A stretch of DNA of 64,000 nt from Candidatus Saccharimonadota bacterium (GTDB lineage: Bacteria > Patescibacteriota > Saccharimonadia > Saccharimonadales > Saccharimonadaceae). The stretch is from NCBI GenBank assembly GCA_017459705.1, contig JAFUCJ010000003.1, positions 1 to 64,000 of the forward strand, read 5' to 3'. The translations under genes and the position numbers were made by a program. Below the pieces are notes generated by a model. The model was given only the letters and a program-made list of their open reading frames with translations, was not told the origin of the DNA and did not search any database. The number at the start of each line of letters is the position of its first letter. Positions within the stretch are counted from its first letter, which is position 1. Below, piece by piece: positions 7,254 to 16,550 of the stretch.

Positions 7254-8255
7254 TTAGTCATCAAATCCCAACGCAAACCAATCGTCCACTTCAAAATCTT
7301 TGCCACTCACCACTGCCACCGTTAATAGCAAATCATATTCCCTAAATCCAGAGTTCTTTTTGAGAAACACTTCTGCCGCAAATTTCATTTGGTCACGTTT
7401 TTTCTTGTCAACAGCGCCCAACCCTCCACCGCGCGCATTATCCTTGCGATATTTCACCTCAGTAAAACACAGTTTCATCGTCGCCATATTTACCGATACA
7501 ATATCAATTTCACAATACTTATTCTTGAAATTCCGCGCGATAATCATATGGTCGTGTTTTTCGAGGTATTCCGCCACCTTCTGTTCGGCAATCTTGCCAA
7601 TCTCCGTTGTATTTTCGCACGAAGCATCTTCATCGCCTGCGTTATTCATTTCATCAAACCCACATATGCTTCTGCATGGCTCAAAACTTTTCCTATGCTC
7701 CGGGCATATCCCCAACCTCTCTATCGCCTCTCTGTGAAACGCAGTTCCATATCCCATATGTTTTTCAAATCCATATTCAGGATATTTCTTAGCTAGTTCC
7801 ACCATATATTTATCTCTTGCCACCTTCGCAATAATCGACGCCGCACTCACTTCCTTCACCAGATCGTCCGCTTTTGGCATGGTCGACACATATTGCCCCA
7901 GTGTCGTCTCAGAAAGGAAATTCACCTTGCCATCAATAATTATTTGTGAAAACGGCTCGTGCCGTTCTCTTATAGCCGTCACCGCCCGCCGTGTCGCCAA
8001 CCTCAGCGCTTTACCTATGCCAATCTCATCTATTTCCTGAGACGATACCCACCCAAGCCCAGTAGCCTTTGCTCTCGTCATAATAACGTCCGACAATTCC
8101 TCACGTTTCTTCGCAGTAAGTTTCTTGGAGTCCCTGAGCTCCAACATCCAATCAAATCTAGGATACGGCAAATACTCTGGCAAAATCACCGCACCCACGA
8201 CAAGCGGACCCGCTAGGGGTCCGCGTCCAACTTCATCTATCCCGAGTATCGCCAT
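7254..8255 (-). CDS. rnhB: RNase HII fused to YraN-type nuclease domain
   Basis: 333 residues. Residues 1-200 are RNase HII: GIDEVGRGPLAGPLVVGAV with the catalytic DE, DSKKLTAKKRE, and KADDLVKEVSAASIIAKVARD. It removes ribonucleotides and RNA primers from DNA. Residues 215-333 are a YraN/UPF0102 domain with the PD-(D/E)xK residues kept (CEIDIV, FTEVKYR). In most bacteria rnhB and yraN are separate neighbours; here they form one frame. The start ATG overlaps the TAA of rplS (TAATG at 8253-8257), so translation is coupled to L19. A fusion created by loss of a stop codon fits the observed order. Confidence 0.93.
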   Translation of the reverse strand: MAILGIDEVGRGPLAGPLVVGAVILPEYLPYPRFDWMLELRDSKKLTAKKREELSDVIMTRAKATGLGWVSSQEIDEIGIGKALRLATRRAVTAIRERHEPFSQIIIDGKVNFLSETTLGQYVSTMPKADDLVKEVSAASIIAKVARDKYMVELAKKYPEYGFEKHMGYGTAFHREAIERLGICPEHRKSFEPCRSICGFDEMNNAGDEDASCENTTEIGKIAEQKVAEYLEKHDHMIIARNFKNKYCEIDIVSVNMATMKLCFTEVKYRKDNARGGGLGAVDKKKRDQMKFAAEVFLKKNSGFREYDLLLTVAVVSGKDFEVDDWFALGFDD

Positions 8256-8734
8256 TAGGCTTCGGTCTTTTCCGTTGCTTCGGCAGAAGCTTTCATTACT
8301 TCAGCAGGAGCGTCCGTCGCTTCTACAACTTCCACCTCAGGAGTGTCTTCTTTTGCCTCGACCGAGTTCACGGCTGCACGGTCGAAATCGCGTGCCACGA
8401 GACGTGCCGACTTACCACTGCGCTCACGCAAGTACGACAAATTATTGCGGCGCACCTTTGAACGCTTAGTAATCTCAATCTTCTCAACGAGCGGTGAATG
8501 AATCAAGTAAGATTTCTCCACGCCCACACCAGAAGTCACCTTGCGAACAACGATACGAGCCGTATGTGACTCTTTGCGATCAACACGAATCACCACGCCT
8601 TCAAAAGTCTGCAAACGAAACTTCTCACCTTCTTTAATCTTCTGAGTGACTTTCACGGTATCACCAGAGCGCACATCCACCACGGCTTTCTTTTTCTGCG
8701 CATCACCAATTTGTTTTAGGATAGAAAAACTCAT
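8255..8734 (-). CDS. rplS: 50S ribosomal protein L19
   Basis: 159 residues. Residues 1-115 match L19 (GDTVKVTQKIKEGEKFRLQ, VDRKESHTARIVVRKV, GVGVEKSYLIHSPLVEKIE, RRNNLSYLRERSGKSAR). It sits at the 30S-50S interface. The last 40 residues form an extra acidic Ala/Glu-rich tail (EAKEDTPEVEVVEATDAPAE), longer than in most bacteria. Promoter TATAAT (minus strand, 8750-8755) and AAAGG precede ATG 8734. Its stop overlaps the start of rnhB-yraN. Confidence 0.95.
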   Translation of the reverse strand: MSFSILKQIGDAQKKKAVVDVRSGDTVKVTQKIKEGEKFRLQTFEGVVIRVDRKESHTARIVVRKVTSGVGVEKSYLIHSPLVEKIEITKRSKVRRNNLSYLRERSGKSARLVARDFDRAAVNSVEAKEDTPEVEVVEATDAPAEVMKASAEATEKTEA

Positions 8735-8782
8735 AATTAACCTTTATATTATACAATTACTTATGATTATATCATACCTATT

Positions 8783-9364
8783 CTATTTTTTCAAGGCTAA
8801 TTTTATTCGCTCTTCTACCGGCAAGCTCGCATCCACTTTTTCAAGTGCCGCTGCCGCTTCTTTCAGCGGAAACCCTAACGCGATCAGTGCATCAAGCGCC
8901 TCATCCGGCTCACTGGTAACCGCCTTGCCATATTTCACTTCCGTCGCACCGTAGCGCGATGGCGTGCCCACCTTGTCCGACAAGTTTAGTACCACCCGCT
9001 CCGCACTCTTTTTCCCCACCCCCGCCGCCTTCGAGATAAACGCTGTGTCACCATTCGCAATCGCATTTCGCACTTCTTCCGCCTCCGCGAGCGACAATAT
9101 CTGGGTCGCCGCCTTCGGCCCCACCCCCTGCACTGATATTAACAGCTCAAAAATCCTTTTCGCCGCAAGTGAAGAAAATCCATACAATTCCTCCGCATTC
9201 TCCCGAATTGCGTGATAAGTGTAATATTTTCGTTCCTCGTTAAGTAGCGCCGCCTCGAAATCCGGCGTCGGCACCAACATCTCATATCCCACACCGCCAA
9301 CGTCCACGATTAGCCCATTGGAACCGAACTTTTCTGAAACAATACCTCTCAAATGTCCTATCAT
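8783..9364 (-). CDS. ruvA: Holliday junction DNA helicase subunit RuvA
   Basis: 193 residues. OB-fold at 1-62 (MIGHLRGIVSEKFG, VDVGGVGYEMLVP), tandem helix-hairpin-helix motifs (LISVQGVGPKAATQIL; GVGKKSAERVVLNL), and the flexible C-terminal domain (PDEALDALIALGFPLKEAA) that contacts RuvB. It binds four-way junctions and loads the RuvB motor. Last gene of a tightly packed minus-strand run: two bases separate it from ruvC. No ruvB is in this window. Confidence 0.96.
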   Translation of the reverse strand: MIGHLRGIVSEKFGSNGLIVDVGGVGYEMLVPTPDFEAALLNEERKYYTYHAIRENAEELYGFSSLAAKRIFELLISVQGVGPKAATQILSLAEAEEVRNAIANGDTAFISKAAGVGKKSAERVVLNLSDKVGTPSRYGATEVKYGKAVTSEPDEALDALIALGFPLKEAAAALEKVDASLPVEERIKLALKK

Positions 9365-9366
9365 AT

Positions 9367-9885
9367 TTATATTTTACCACTTTTTCGTCTACTGTTCGAA
9401 AACTCATACTGCTCGCCCGTCGGCCCCGCACGATATAAGAACTGACAAGTAATCGCCGCCGCAAGCGCATCCGCCGCATCATCCGGTTTCGGCTTCTCGA
9501 TAAGCCCCAAATGCTCCCGCACCATCTCCTGCATCTGCGTCTTCGTCGCCGCTCCATAGCCCGTAAGCGACATTTTGATTTCATTCGGCGTATATTCATA
9601 TACCGGCACCCCACGCTCTGCCGCCACGAGTAGCACCACTCCTCGCGCCTCTGCCACTACGATACCAGTCGTGATATTTTTCGCAAAAAACAACCTCTCC
9701 ACCGATATTACATCCGGTCGCGTTTGCTCAAACACTTCCACGAGTGAATTATATAGTTCCAATAATCGCTCCGGTATTGGCGCATCTACTTTTGTCGTCA
9801 CTACACCAAAATCAAGCGCCTTACCATCATCTATTAGCCCAAATCCGCACCTTCCCAGCCCCGGATCAATCCCTAAAATCCTCAT
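9367..9885 (-). CDS. ruvC: Crossover junction endodeoxyribonuclease RuvC
   Basis: 172 residues. RNase H-fold resolvase with catalytic acidic residues visible in GIDPGLGRCGFG (Asp7), VERLFFAKN (Glu), and the PDDAADALAAAI motif near 140. It nicks Holliday junctions symmetrically after RuvAB branch migration. The start codon overlaps the radA stop by four bases (ATGA at 9882-9885). The C-terminal tail past residue 158 is poorly conserved (GEQYEFSNSRRKSGKI). Confidence 0.95.
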   Translation of the reverse strand: MRILGIDPGLGRCGFGLIDDGKALDFGVVTTKVDAPIPERLLELYNSLVEVFEQTRPDVISVERLFFAKNITTGIVVAEARGVVLLVAAERGVPVYEYTPNEIKMSLTGYGAATKTQMQEMVREHLGLIEKPKPDDAADALAAAITCQFLYRAGPTGEQYEFSNSRRKSGKI

Positions 9886-11231
9886 TTAACGTACCTTATT
9901 AGCGTTTCCCTGAGATCCTTCGCGGGAATCACAAACTTATCATGCACCGTTGCCGGACCAATCGCGTGCGAGAACCCCAGCTTCTGCGCCTCCGCAATTC
10001 TCTGATCTGCCCGAAACGCCGAACGAATTTCCCCGCCCAGCCCCACTTCACCAAATACTACATATTCTTCGCCCAATTTTCGCCCCGCCACCGCCGATGC
10101 TATCGCCATACATATCGCAAGATCCGCCGCCGAATCATTGAGTTTCATCCCGCCCACCACGTTGATAAATATGTCCTTATCCGACAGTCTAAGTTTCGTC
10201 CGCCGCTCGATTACGGCAATCAACAAGTTTAACCGATTGATATCGAACCCACTCGCCGTTCGCTTCGGATAACCGAAATTCGTCGTCGTGGCAAGCGCCT
10301 GAATCTCCACCAATATCGGCCGATTCCCTTCAAGCGTCGCAAGAATCACCGAACCATCCGTATTTGTCCGTTCCGCAAGCAGCGCCGCCGACGGGTTCTG
10401 CACCTCTTTCAGCCCCGACCCCAACATCTCAAAAATCGCCACCTCGTTCGTCGAGCCAAAACGGTTTTTCACCGCCCGCACCGTCTTGAAGCCACCATAA
10501 CGGTCGCCTTCAAAGTTCAACACTACGTCCACCAAATGCTCCAGCACCTTCGGCCCCGCAAGCGTGCCGTCTTTCGTGACGTGCCCCACGATTACTACTG
10601 CCGTATCCGTCGCCTTCGCCGCACGGATTATCAGATTGCCACAATTCGTTACCTGCGACACAGTACCGGGCGCCGACGAGATTTCGTCCATCGCAAGCGT
10701 CTGTATCGAATCGACGATGACCAGGTCAAATTCACCGCTTTCGATCGTTTTCGCGATGTCATTACCCGATGTCGACGCCGCAAAGTTCAGCCGCTCCGAA
10801 TTCGCCCCCAGCCGCTCCGCGCGCAGTTTCACCTGACCAGCCGACTCCTCACCTGATATATATAATACGTCGTGGCCTTTCGCCACTTCCGCACAAATCT
10901 GCATCAGAAGCGTCGATTTACCAATCCCTGGCTGCCCTGCGAGCAGCGATACACTCCCCATCAATATCCCACCACCGAGCACCGTATTCAAATCGTCAAA
11001 TTCAGTTAAAAGCCTCGCTTTCGCATCACTCGGCACCACCGTCGATAGCTTCACAAATTCTAACTTTTTACCGGAAGCCTTGCCCTTCTCAATTGCCGAT
11101 TTTTTGCCAAGCTCCGGCTCCGCCACCTGCTCTACGAGCGAATTCCACGCACCGCAATTCGTACACTGCCCCACCCATTTCGCATACACCGCCCCGCACT
11201 GCTGACAGACAAACTGAGATTTAGATTTCAT
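9882..11231 (-). CDS. radA: DNA repair protein RadA
   Basis: 449 residues. Zinc finger CQQCGAVY ... CTNCGAW at 9-27, RecA-like ATPase with Walker A GQPGIGKSTLL near 95, the family-specific KNRFGSTNEVAIF motif near 255, and a C-terminal Lon-protease-like domain (ERRTKLRLSDKDIFINVVGG, FGEVGLGGEIR). RadA drives branch migration of recombination intermediates. It lies between the large envelope gene and ruvC with two-base spacing and a four-base overlap respectively, so a single transcript probably covers all five genes from 16454 to 8783. Confidence 0.96.
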   Translation of the reverse strand: MKSKSQFVCQQCGAVYAKWVGQCTNCGAWNSLVEQVAEPELGKKSAIEKGKASGKKLEFVKLSTVVPSDAKARLLTEFDDLNTVLGGGILMGSVSLLAGQPGIGKSTLLMQICAEVAKGHDVLYISGEESAGQVKLRAERLGANSERLNFAASTSGNDIAKTIESGEFDLVIVDSIQTLAMDEISSAPGTVSQVTNCGNLIIRAAKATDTAVVIVGHVTKDGTLAGPKVLEHLVDVVLNFEGDRYGGFKTVRAVKNRFGSTNEVAIFEMLGSGLKEVQNPSAALLAERTNTDGSVILATLEGNRPILVEIQALATTTNFGYPKRTASGFDINRLNLLIAVIERRTKLRLSDKDIFINVVGGMKLNDSAADLAICMAIASAVAGRKLGEEYVVFGEVGLGGEIRSAFRADQRIAEAQKLGFSHAIGPATVHDKFVIPAKDLRETLIRYVK

Positions 11232-11232
11232 G

Positions 11233-14200
11233 CTAATACCTCGGCGCCAGCTCGTGTTGATATACAGTCGTCATCGTATCGGACTGCGAAGACCCCGCCA
11301 TGTACCGCTCCCACAATATAGCCGAAGTGTCGTAGTTCAATACTTCCGCCGGCAAACCAGATTTTTCGCCTGCAGCACTGCCATAAGTACGCGCCATCTC
11401 GACTTTATCTGCAATTATCACACCATTGATGACAAGTTGGGATTGTGAGCGAGTACTCCCCTCACTGCCTTGGACTAATTGTTCTTGCTCCACCGCATAT
11501 TCGCCACAAGTATACACCGTACCATTAGCGATCAGTATAGCATCCACCTGTTCAACACCGCATCCGATATGGATATCTTTCGCCGAATAAATCACTGCTT
11601 TCGGCACGTCTGCGATTTTCGTATAACTACCAGCTGAATACTTGATGTTTCCATTTATCTGCACTGAATCCGCTTTCACAATCCGCGTCGCACCCGTCGC
11701 GATACTACTTTCCGAAATAGTCGCGCCCCCGCTTACATATACATATTTGATGCTATTATTCCCACCTGTCGGGATGTCTGTACCGGCAGCATCCAGACGG
11801 TCCGCAAAACTTTCGCTCGTTGTTCCTGCTCCCGCCGGGATGAAATAGTCTACCAGCGCCGAACGATCCACTAGCGTATTTGTCGTGATATTCACCCCCG
11901 CATAGCCAGCCGCGTCCGCACTACCGCCACACATAGCGAGAAGTCGCGAAGATGTATAATTTGCAATCGTTAGCGGTACCATGTAGTTACAGAACCTCGA
12001 TCTCGCGCTCGGCGCGCCATAGCCAGCATTCGTAGAGTTTTTATTTATCCGCCCCATCGCCGCACCGGATGCAAATCTAGTGACCAGCCCATTCGCCGTA
12101 ATTCCATCCTCCGCAAATGAACCAAAGATTGTAGCACCACTAGCCTTCGGACGATACTCCGTCAAGTTATATAAATTATGTTTCGTGCTATTTTCCGTCG
12201 TAATGCTTCCATTCGTAAACACGTTACCGCCCAGCACCTGCATAGTCGGCTTCTTCGCAATTTGCTTACACTGTGGCGCCGTAATCAACCAGCTACTCTC
12301 GGTCCCAGCCGGATTCGTAGTTTTGTCAGCCGCATCGTTTCCGACCGGTCCGCTCCGCCATGGAAACACCGCTATCACGAAACACATATAATCTCCCGCC
12401 GACGCGTCAAAAACGTTATATGTACCGTCAAAGCCCAAGTTGCTTCCCTCATGTGTAAATCCATGTAACTCACCATTAGGATTTAATTTAGTAGTACCAT
12501 TATTATACTTATTAACTTCCATACATTGTTTCGTATCCAACCATCCTGTGTCACATATATTCGTACTAGATGCCCGCGAGTCATATCGATACTGTTCGCT
12601 ACCACCAGAATTGCTTGACACGAAAGCAATCAACCTCGCTTCTGCATTATCTACTTGCGTAGTATAAGTAGCCTCCGTCACAGCATTGTTGCGCTCCCCT
12701 ATCTCAACCTTCGCGTTCCGCACACTTATCTTATCGCCAGCGTATACCAAATCCCCTTCTGTACTAGACAAACTAAAACTTGCAGTGTTCTGGAAATTAT
12801 ACGGCACTATGAGCTTAGTAGTGGTAGTCAAGGTCCCGCTACTATTGCTCCACCCAGCATAATTACCAACTTCAAAGCGATTCCTATGACGATAGCAATC
12901 GCATGTGTAGCTACAGCAACACGAGTAAGGCGGGCACGAGCAACTACAGCAGCAATGCGGATACCACGTATGATAACCATAACTAATCGTAGCCTTATAC
13001 GGAGTACCTTCTGTACTCGCTATCTCAGTATAAGTCTTTCCGGCATCGTTCGTATTTAATACTTTATAACTATTCGATGATTCTCGCAACGTCACATCGC
13101 CCACCTCCAAACCAACTTTTAGCTCAAAGGGATTACTCCCATTCCTACTCGTACTCATAAATGCTTTCGTTGGCGGCACCACTGTATTTGGTAAACCAAT
13201 CACTGAATACCCTACCCTAAACACACCATTTGACGAGTCTGTGGACGACTTCACGCTATACTGATTCGTCCACGGTATCTGATCCCGAAACTTAATCTCC
13301 GATAATCTATTCGAATAATGCGGTTCGTAGTCATTATTATTATACACGACTCTCTTATTCGCTAAATACTGTACCCCCGGATAATAGCAATTCGTCCAGT
13401 TCACGATATCAGTTGGCATCGCATAAGTCGTCCATACTGGTCCACTACCAGTCGTTCCAAAATCACCCAGCCATCCGCCATAGTGACCATTCCCCTCTGT
13501 CAATCTGGGATTATTAACTTTTGACAAGATAGAAGTAGTGCCAATATGCGAATAGCCCCGACGGTTCATAGAAGTATTATAGCTAGCCGGCGTCCAGTCC
13601 CCACACTTAGTTTCCTTTGGCAGCTGCTGGTCATCTTTCTCGAGAACTTTTACCGAGGTACACGCAATCGTAAGTGTATTTCCACCAACGTTCATCTTCT
13701 CGCAGAACTCATAGGTTCCAGCTTTTCGAAAGGTAACTTTGAATTGCTCTCTCGCAGCGTAATATCCACCATAACCATCACTTTGCCGTAAACTATCAGA
13801 AATAGTGTACATGCCCAATTCCTCCTCGTTCAAGGCATCATCATTATTGCATAATCTTCGAGCGGAGATAACAGTAGATATCGTATACGAAAGATTACTA
13901 GACAGATTATCGCGCGTCACACACCAATTCACTTTCTCTTCACCAGTAGGCAAATCCGAATACACGTTATGCGAAAAAGTCAACGTCACCGCGTCACCGA
14001 CCTTTATAGTCGCCTGATCAGTACTCGCTTTCGTGTTTGCTACGTTCGTAATACCAGTTGTCGCCCATCCCGATGATGCCGAGTTAGATGCATTCGATAC
14101 CGAATAGTACTTATACTGTGCAGACTCCGTCACTTCCACATTTGCGCACACAGTAGTCCTTGCCGCAGACTCACTATCTTCGCCTATCTCGTCATTATAT

Positions 14201-15408
14201 ACAATAAACTCTTCGCAAAACTTCCAAGTCCCCACGCCTTTATTGTCTTCCTCGTTAAACTTCACTTTTATTGCATCGCGCAAAGCGTAACTATTACTTC
14301 CATCCGAATAATTTCTCGGATTCCCCACATAATAATCACCTTCCGCTGACCAGCTAGTAATATCGCCCGTCGCTTCCGCATTGCTAGCCGCACCGCCATC
14401 AAAGGTCCCAGCTGCACCATCTGCCGGTGACACCGTAAAACACTCACCGGGGCTACTACACCAGTCTTCGCTCCACGTACGTACCACCTTCCACTTCGCC
14501 GCACCATCACCAGCAGAAGAATACGGGTTATGTGAGAAAATTATCTGCACTTCCTTATTAATCGTTGTAGAAATGCTCGCTTCTACCGGGCTGTCGGTCT
14601 TCTGAACTATCTCAGTTGTTGCGGAATCATTAGCCGGACCGTCAATTTCACTGACACCGACATTGGATTTAGCCGAATACCCATCCATGCTTTCCCAAAA
14701 GCAAAACGTCCCGACGCCATTCATCCTCTGATTAGCAGTTTCATAGTCACCATCGCTAATCGGAGAGTCTTGATGCTTATAATTCCACGCTTTAATAAAG
14801 TCTTTCAATACGGTTTCTCTATCTCCGACTTTGCTTATCCTCTGCCCGCTCAGGGTCGACACATAATCCGATGCAACATATAATCCGTTACCTATTGATT
14901 GATTCAATAACCCCCCAGGTAAAATCTTATATACACTATAATCAAAGCCAAACTCCCCCCACCTTCTAGTAGACCAATGACCATATGTACCGGCCCCTAT
15001 CGTAAAGCTGGTTGCACCATAATCGGTATTTAATCCAGAGCCGTTAAGATTTACGCCATAATGCCAGAAGCCACCATCACCATGTTCTGCGCAAGTAGCC
15101 GGGATTTCAATCGTTCCGTTTCCCGAGATGTATGGAAATTTAACAGCTCCCGCACGTTCCGGACTCTCTGCACGGTAAAAAACCCATGACACGCCCGCAC
15201 AGTCTATCCTCCACTGACTAAGGCTAGTGCTGCTGCTACAATCTGGATTTAGAGGAGCATCTGGATTCATCGGTTGGGGAGTCGAATTCGGACCATCGAC
15301 AATCTCCGCGCTGCCAGCCGCAAACACACTACTAGCATGCCCAATCGATATACATGCAAAACATAAACCCAGTATGATAAAAAATGATATTGATTTTATT
15401 TTTTTCAT
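11233..15408 (-). CDS. Giant secreted surface protein with cysteine cluster
   Basis: 1391 residues. Signal peptide at 1-31 (KSISFFIILGLCFACISIGH, then SSVFA before the cut). Two or more repeated extracellular modules near 270-420 and 460-590 each carry a beta-strand sequence of the type VTLTFSHNVYS with paired cysteines. Residues about 816-836 hold ten cysteines in twenty residues (CCCSCSC ... CCCSYTCDC). The C-terminal third has a repeating beta-rich part and ends in a conserved-looking module (SQLVINGVIIADKVEMAR, LPAEVLNYD). No LPxTG or terminal membrane helix. Its start overlaps the stop of the membrane protein at 15405-16454, so the two likely act together in the envelope; a role in host contact is inferred. 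Confidence 0.75.
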   Translation of the reverse strand: MKKIKSISFFIILGLCFACISIGHASSVFAAGSAEIVDGPNSTPQPMNPDAPLNPDCSSSTSLSQWRIDCAGVSWVFYRAESPERAGAVKFPYISGNGTIEIPATCAEHGDGGFWHYGVNLNGSGLNTDYGATSFTIGAGTYGHWSTRRWGEFGFDYSVYKILPGGLLNQSIGNGLYVASDYVSTLSGQRISKVGDRETVLKDFIKAWNYKHQDSPISDGDYETANQRMNGVGTFCFWESMDGYSAKSNVGVSEIDGPANDSATTEIVQKTDSPVEASISTTINKEVQIIFSHNPYSSAGDGAAKWKVVRTWSEDWCSSPGECFTVSPADGAAGTFDGGAASNAEATGDITSWSAEGDYYVGNPRNYSDGSNSYALRDAIKVKFNEEDNKGVGTWKFCEEFIVYNDEIGEDSESAARTTVCANVEVTESAQYKYYSVSNASNSASSGWATTGITNVANTKASTDQATIKVGDAVTLTFSHNVYSDLPTGEEKVNWCVTRDNLSSNLSYTISTVISARRLCNNDDALNEEELGMYTISDSLRQSDGYGGYYAAREQFKVTFRKAGTYEFCEKMNVGGNTLTIACTSVKVLEKDDQQLPKETKCGDWTPASYNTSMNRRGYSHIGTTSILSKVNNPRLTEGNGHYGGWLGDFGTTGSGPVWTTYAMPTDIVNWTNCYYPGVQYLANKRVVYNNNDYEPHYSNRLSEIKFRDQIPWTNQYSVKSSTDSSNGVFRVGYSVIGLPNTVVPPTKAFMSTSRNGSNPFELKVGLEVGDVTLRESSNSYKVLNTNDAGKTYTEIASTEGTPYKATISYGYHTWYPHCCCSCSCPPYSCCCSYTCDCYRHRNRFEVGNYAGWSNSSGTLTTTTKLIVPYNFQNTASFSLSSTEGDLVYAGDKISVRNAKVEIGERNNAVTEATYTTQVDNAEARLIAFVSSNSGGSEQYRYDSRASSTNICDTGWLDTKQCMEVNKYNNGTTKLNPNGELHGFTHEGSNLGFDGTYNVFDASAGDYMCFVIAVFPWRSGPVGNDAADKTTNPAGTESSWLITAPQCKQIAKKPTMQVLGGNVFTNGSITTENSTKHNLYNLTEYRPKASGATIFGSFAEDGITANGLVTRFASGAAMGRINKNSTNAGYGAPSARSRFCNYMVPLTIANYTSSRLLAMCGGSADAAGYAGVNITTNTLVDRSALVDYFIPAGAGTTSESFADRLDAAGTDIPTGGNNSIKYVYVSGGATISESSIATGATRIVKADSVQINGNIKYSAGSYTKIADVPKAVIYSAKDIHIGCGVEQVDAILIANGTVYTCGEYAVEQEQLVQGSEGSTRSQSQLVINGVIIADKVEMARTYGSAAGEKSGLPAEVLNYDTSAILWERYMAGSSQSDTMTTVYQHELAPRY

Positions 15409-16454
15409 TCCGTTCCTCCATTGCCCAATAAAGCCTCATCAATTGGGACAGCCTGCGTCTGCACAAGCTCATTTAATGTTATCCTATACTCACTCGCCTG
15501 CTCCATAAATCCCGTCTGATCACAAATGTTTATCATCATCGTATAATACCGAAGGATGTCCGCTTGGTTAGTCAAAATCGCAGCAGTCTCATCAAGTATT
15601 CTTAAAGCACCAGTAGCATCCTTGCCCACATTATAAACAAAAGTAGCATATGCTAACGCGACCTCTTTTCTTAAATCAAAATCGCTCTTCACAAAAGCAC
15701 TCTCATAATCAGATACCGCATCCTCATACGTATATCCCTCATCCGCAAGATATTTATCGTTCACCGCCTGACTAAATACTGCCGCGATTACCGAGGGCGA
15801 CGGGTTATCTCCATAACCCTCAGGATGCAAATCCAAAGTCACACTTTCGCCCCCACCCCCGTTACTATTACACCCAGTCGACGTCCCCCCGTTATTTACC
15901 CCTATCACGACCCCCACGATTACCAGCACTACAACCACACCACACGAGGCTCCAATCCAAATCTTCTGAGCCTTACTTAATCGTCCACGAGAAGCACGTT
16001 CCGCCGCCATACGCTGTTTTTCTTCCTTCGCGCGCCGCTCCGCCGCGTCACGTTGCCGGCGCCTATCGTTATCATCCACCAGATTCACCCCCGACATATT
16101 CTGTCGTCGTCGCAGATTGCGCCAAAACATTAGTCGCGACAAACCACGCTCACGCCCATCATTCGACACTAACGTCGTCCGACCATCTTTCGCCACCGCG
16201 CCCCCAATCACACCACCATTAGCGCCCCCAGTCACGCCACCATTGGCACCCTCAATCGCACCACCATTGGCACCCTCGGCCGCCATACCAGTAGCCCTCA
16301 CATCCGTAGCCACTTGGTCATCAGCCCTCACCCCCGCAGAAACCTCACCGCCCGACGCCTCGCCGCCCCTCTGTTTTTCCTCTAAAATCCTGCGCGCTCG
16401 CTCACTCGCCGCGATTTTCTCATACACAGATTCGCCAGTATCTCCGTCTGCCAT
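15405..16454 (-). CDS. Membrane protein with low-complexity N-terminus and helical exterior
   Basis: 349 residues. Residues 1-160 are cytoplasmic and low-complexity: repeats of the type GANGG-V-T/I-GG near 65-90, then a charged coiled-coil stretch rich in RR, AAE and KEE. One membrane helix lies at about 168-190 (GASCGVVVVLVIVGVVIGVN). The exterior, about 210-349, is helical with repeat-like units (ALAYATFVYNVGKDATGAL) recalling tetratricopeptide folds. The stop overlaps the start of the giant surface protein (ATGA). It may anchor or export its partner. No family name is supported. Confidence 0.65.
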   Translation of the reverse strand: MADGDTGESVYEKIAASERARRILEEKQRGGEASGGEVSAGVRADDQVATDVRATGMAAEGANGGAIEGANGGVTGGANGGVIGGAVAKDGRTTLVSNDGRERGLSRLMFWRNLRRRQNMSGVNLVDDNDRRRQRDAAERRAKEEKQRMAAERASRGRLSKAQKIWIGASCGVVVVLVIVGVVIGVNNGGTSTGCNSNGGGGESVTLDLHPEGYGDNPSPSVIAAVFSQAVNDKYLADEGYTYEDAVSDYESAFVKSDFDLRKEVALAYATFVYNVGKDATGALRILDETAAILTNQADILRYYTMMINICDQTGFMEQASEYRITLNELVQTQAVPIDEALLGNGGTE

Positions 16455-16550
16455 GTCTACTGCTCTGTATTACGCTCCATATACATCTATCTTACCACAA
16501 TCATCATCAAAAATCCACTCCAAATTCTTCACTTTTTTATCGAACCCCCA

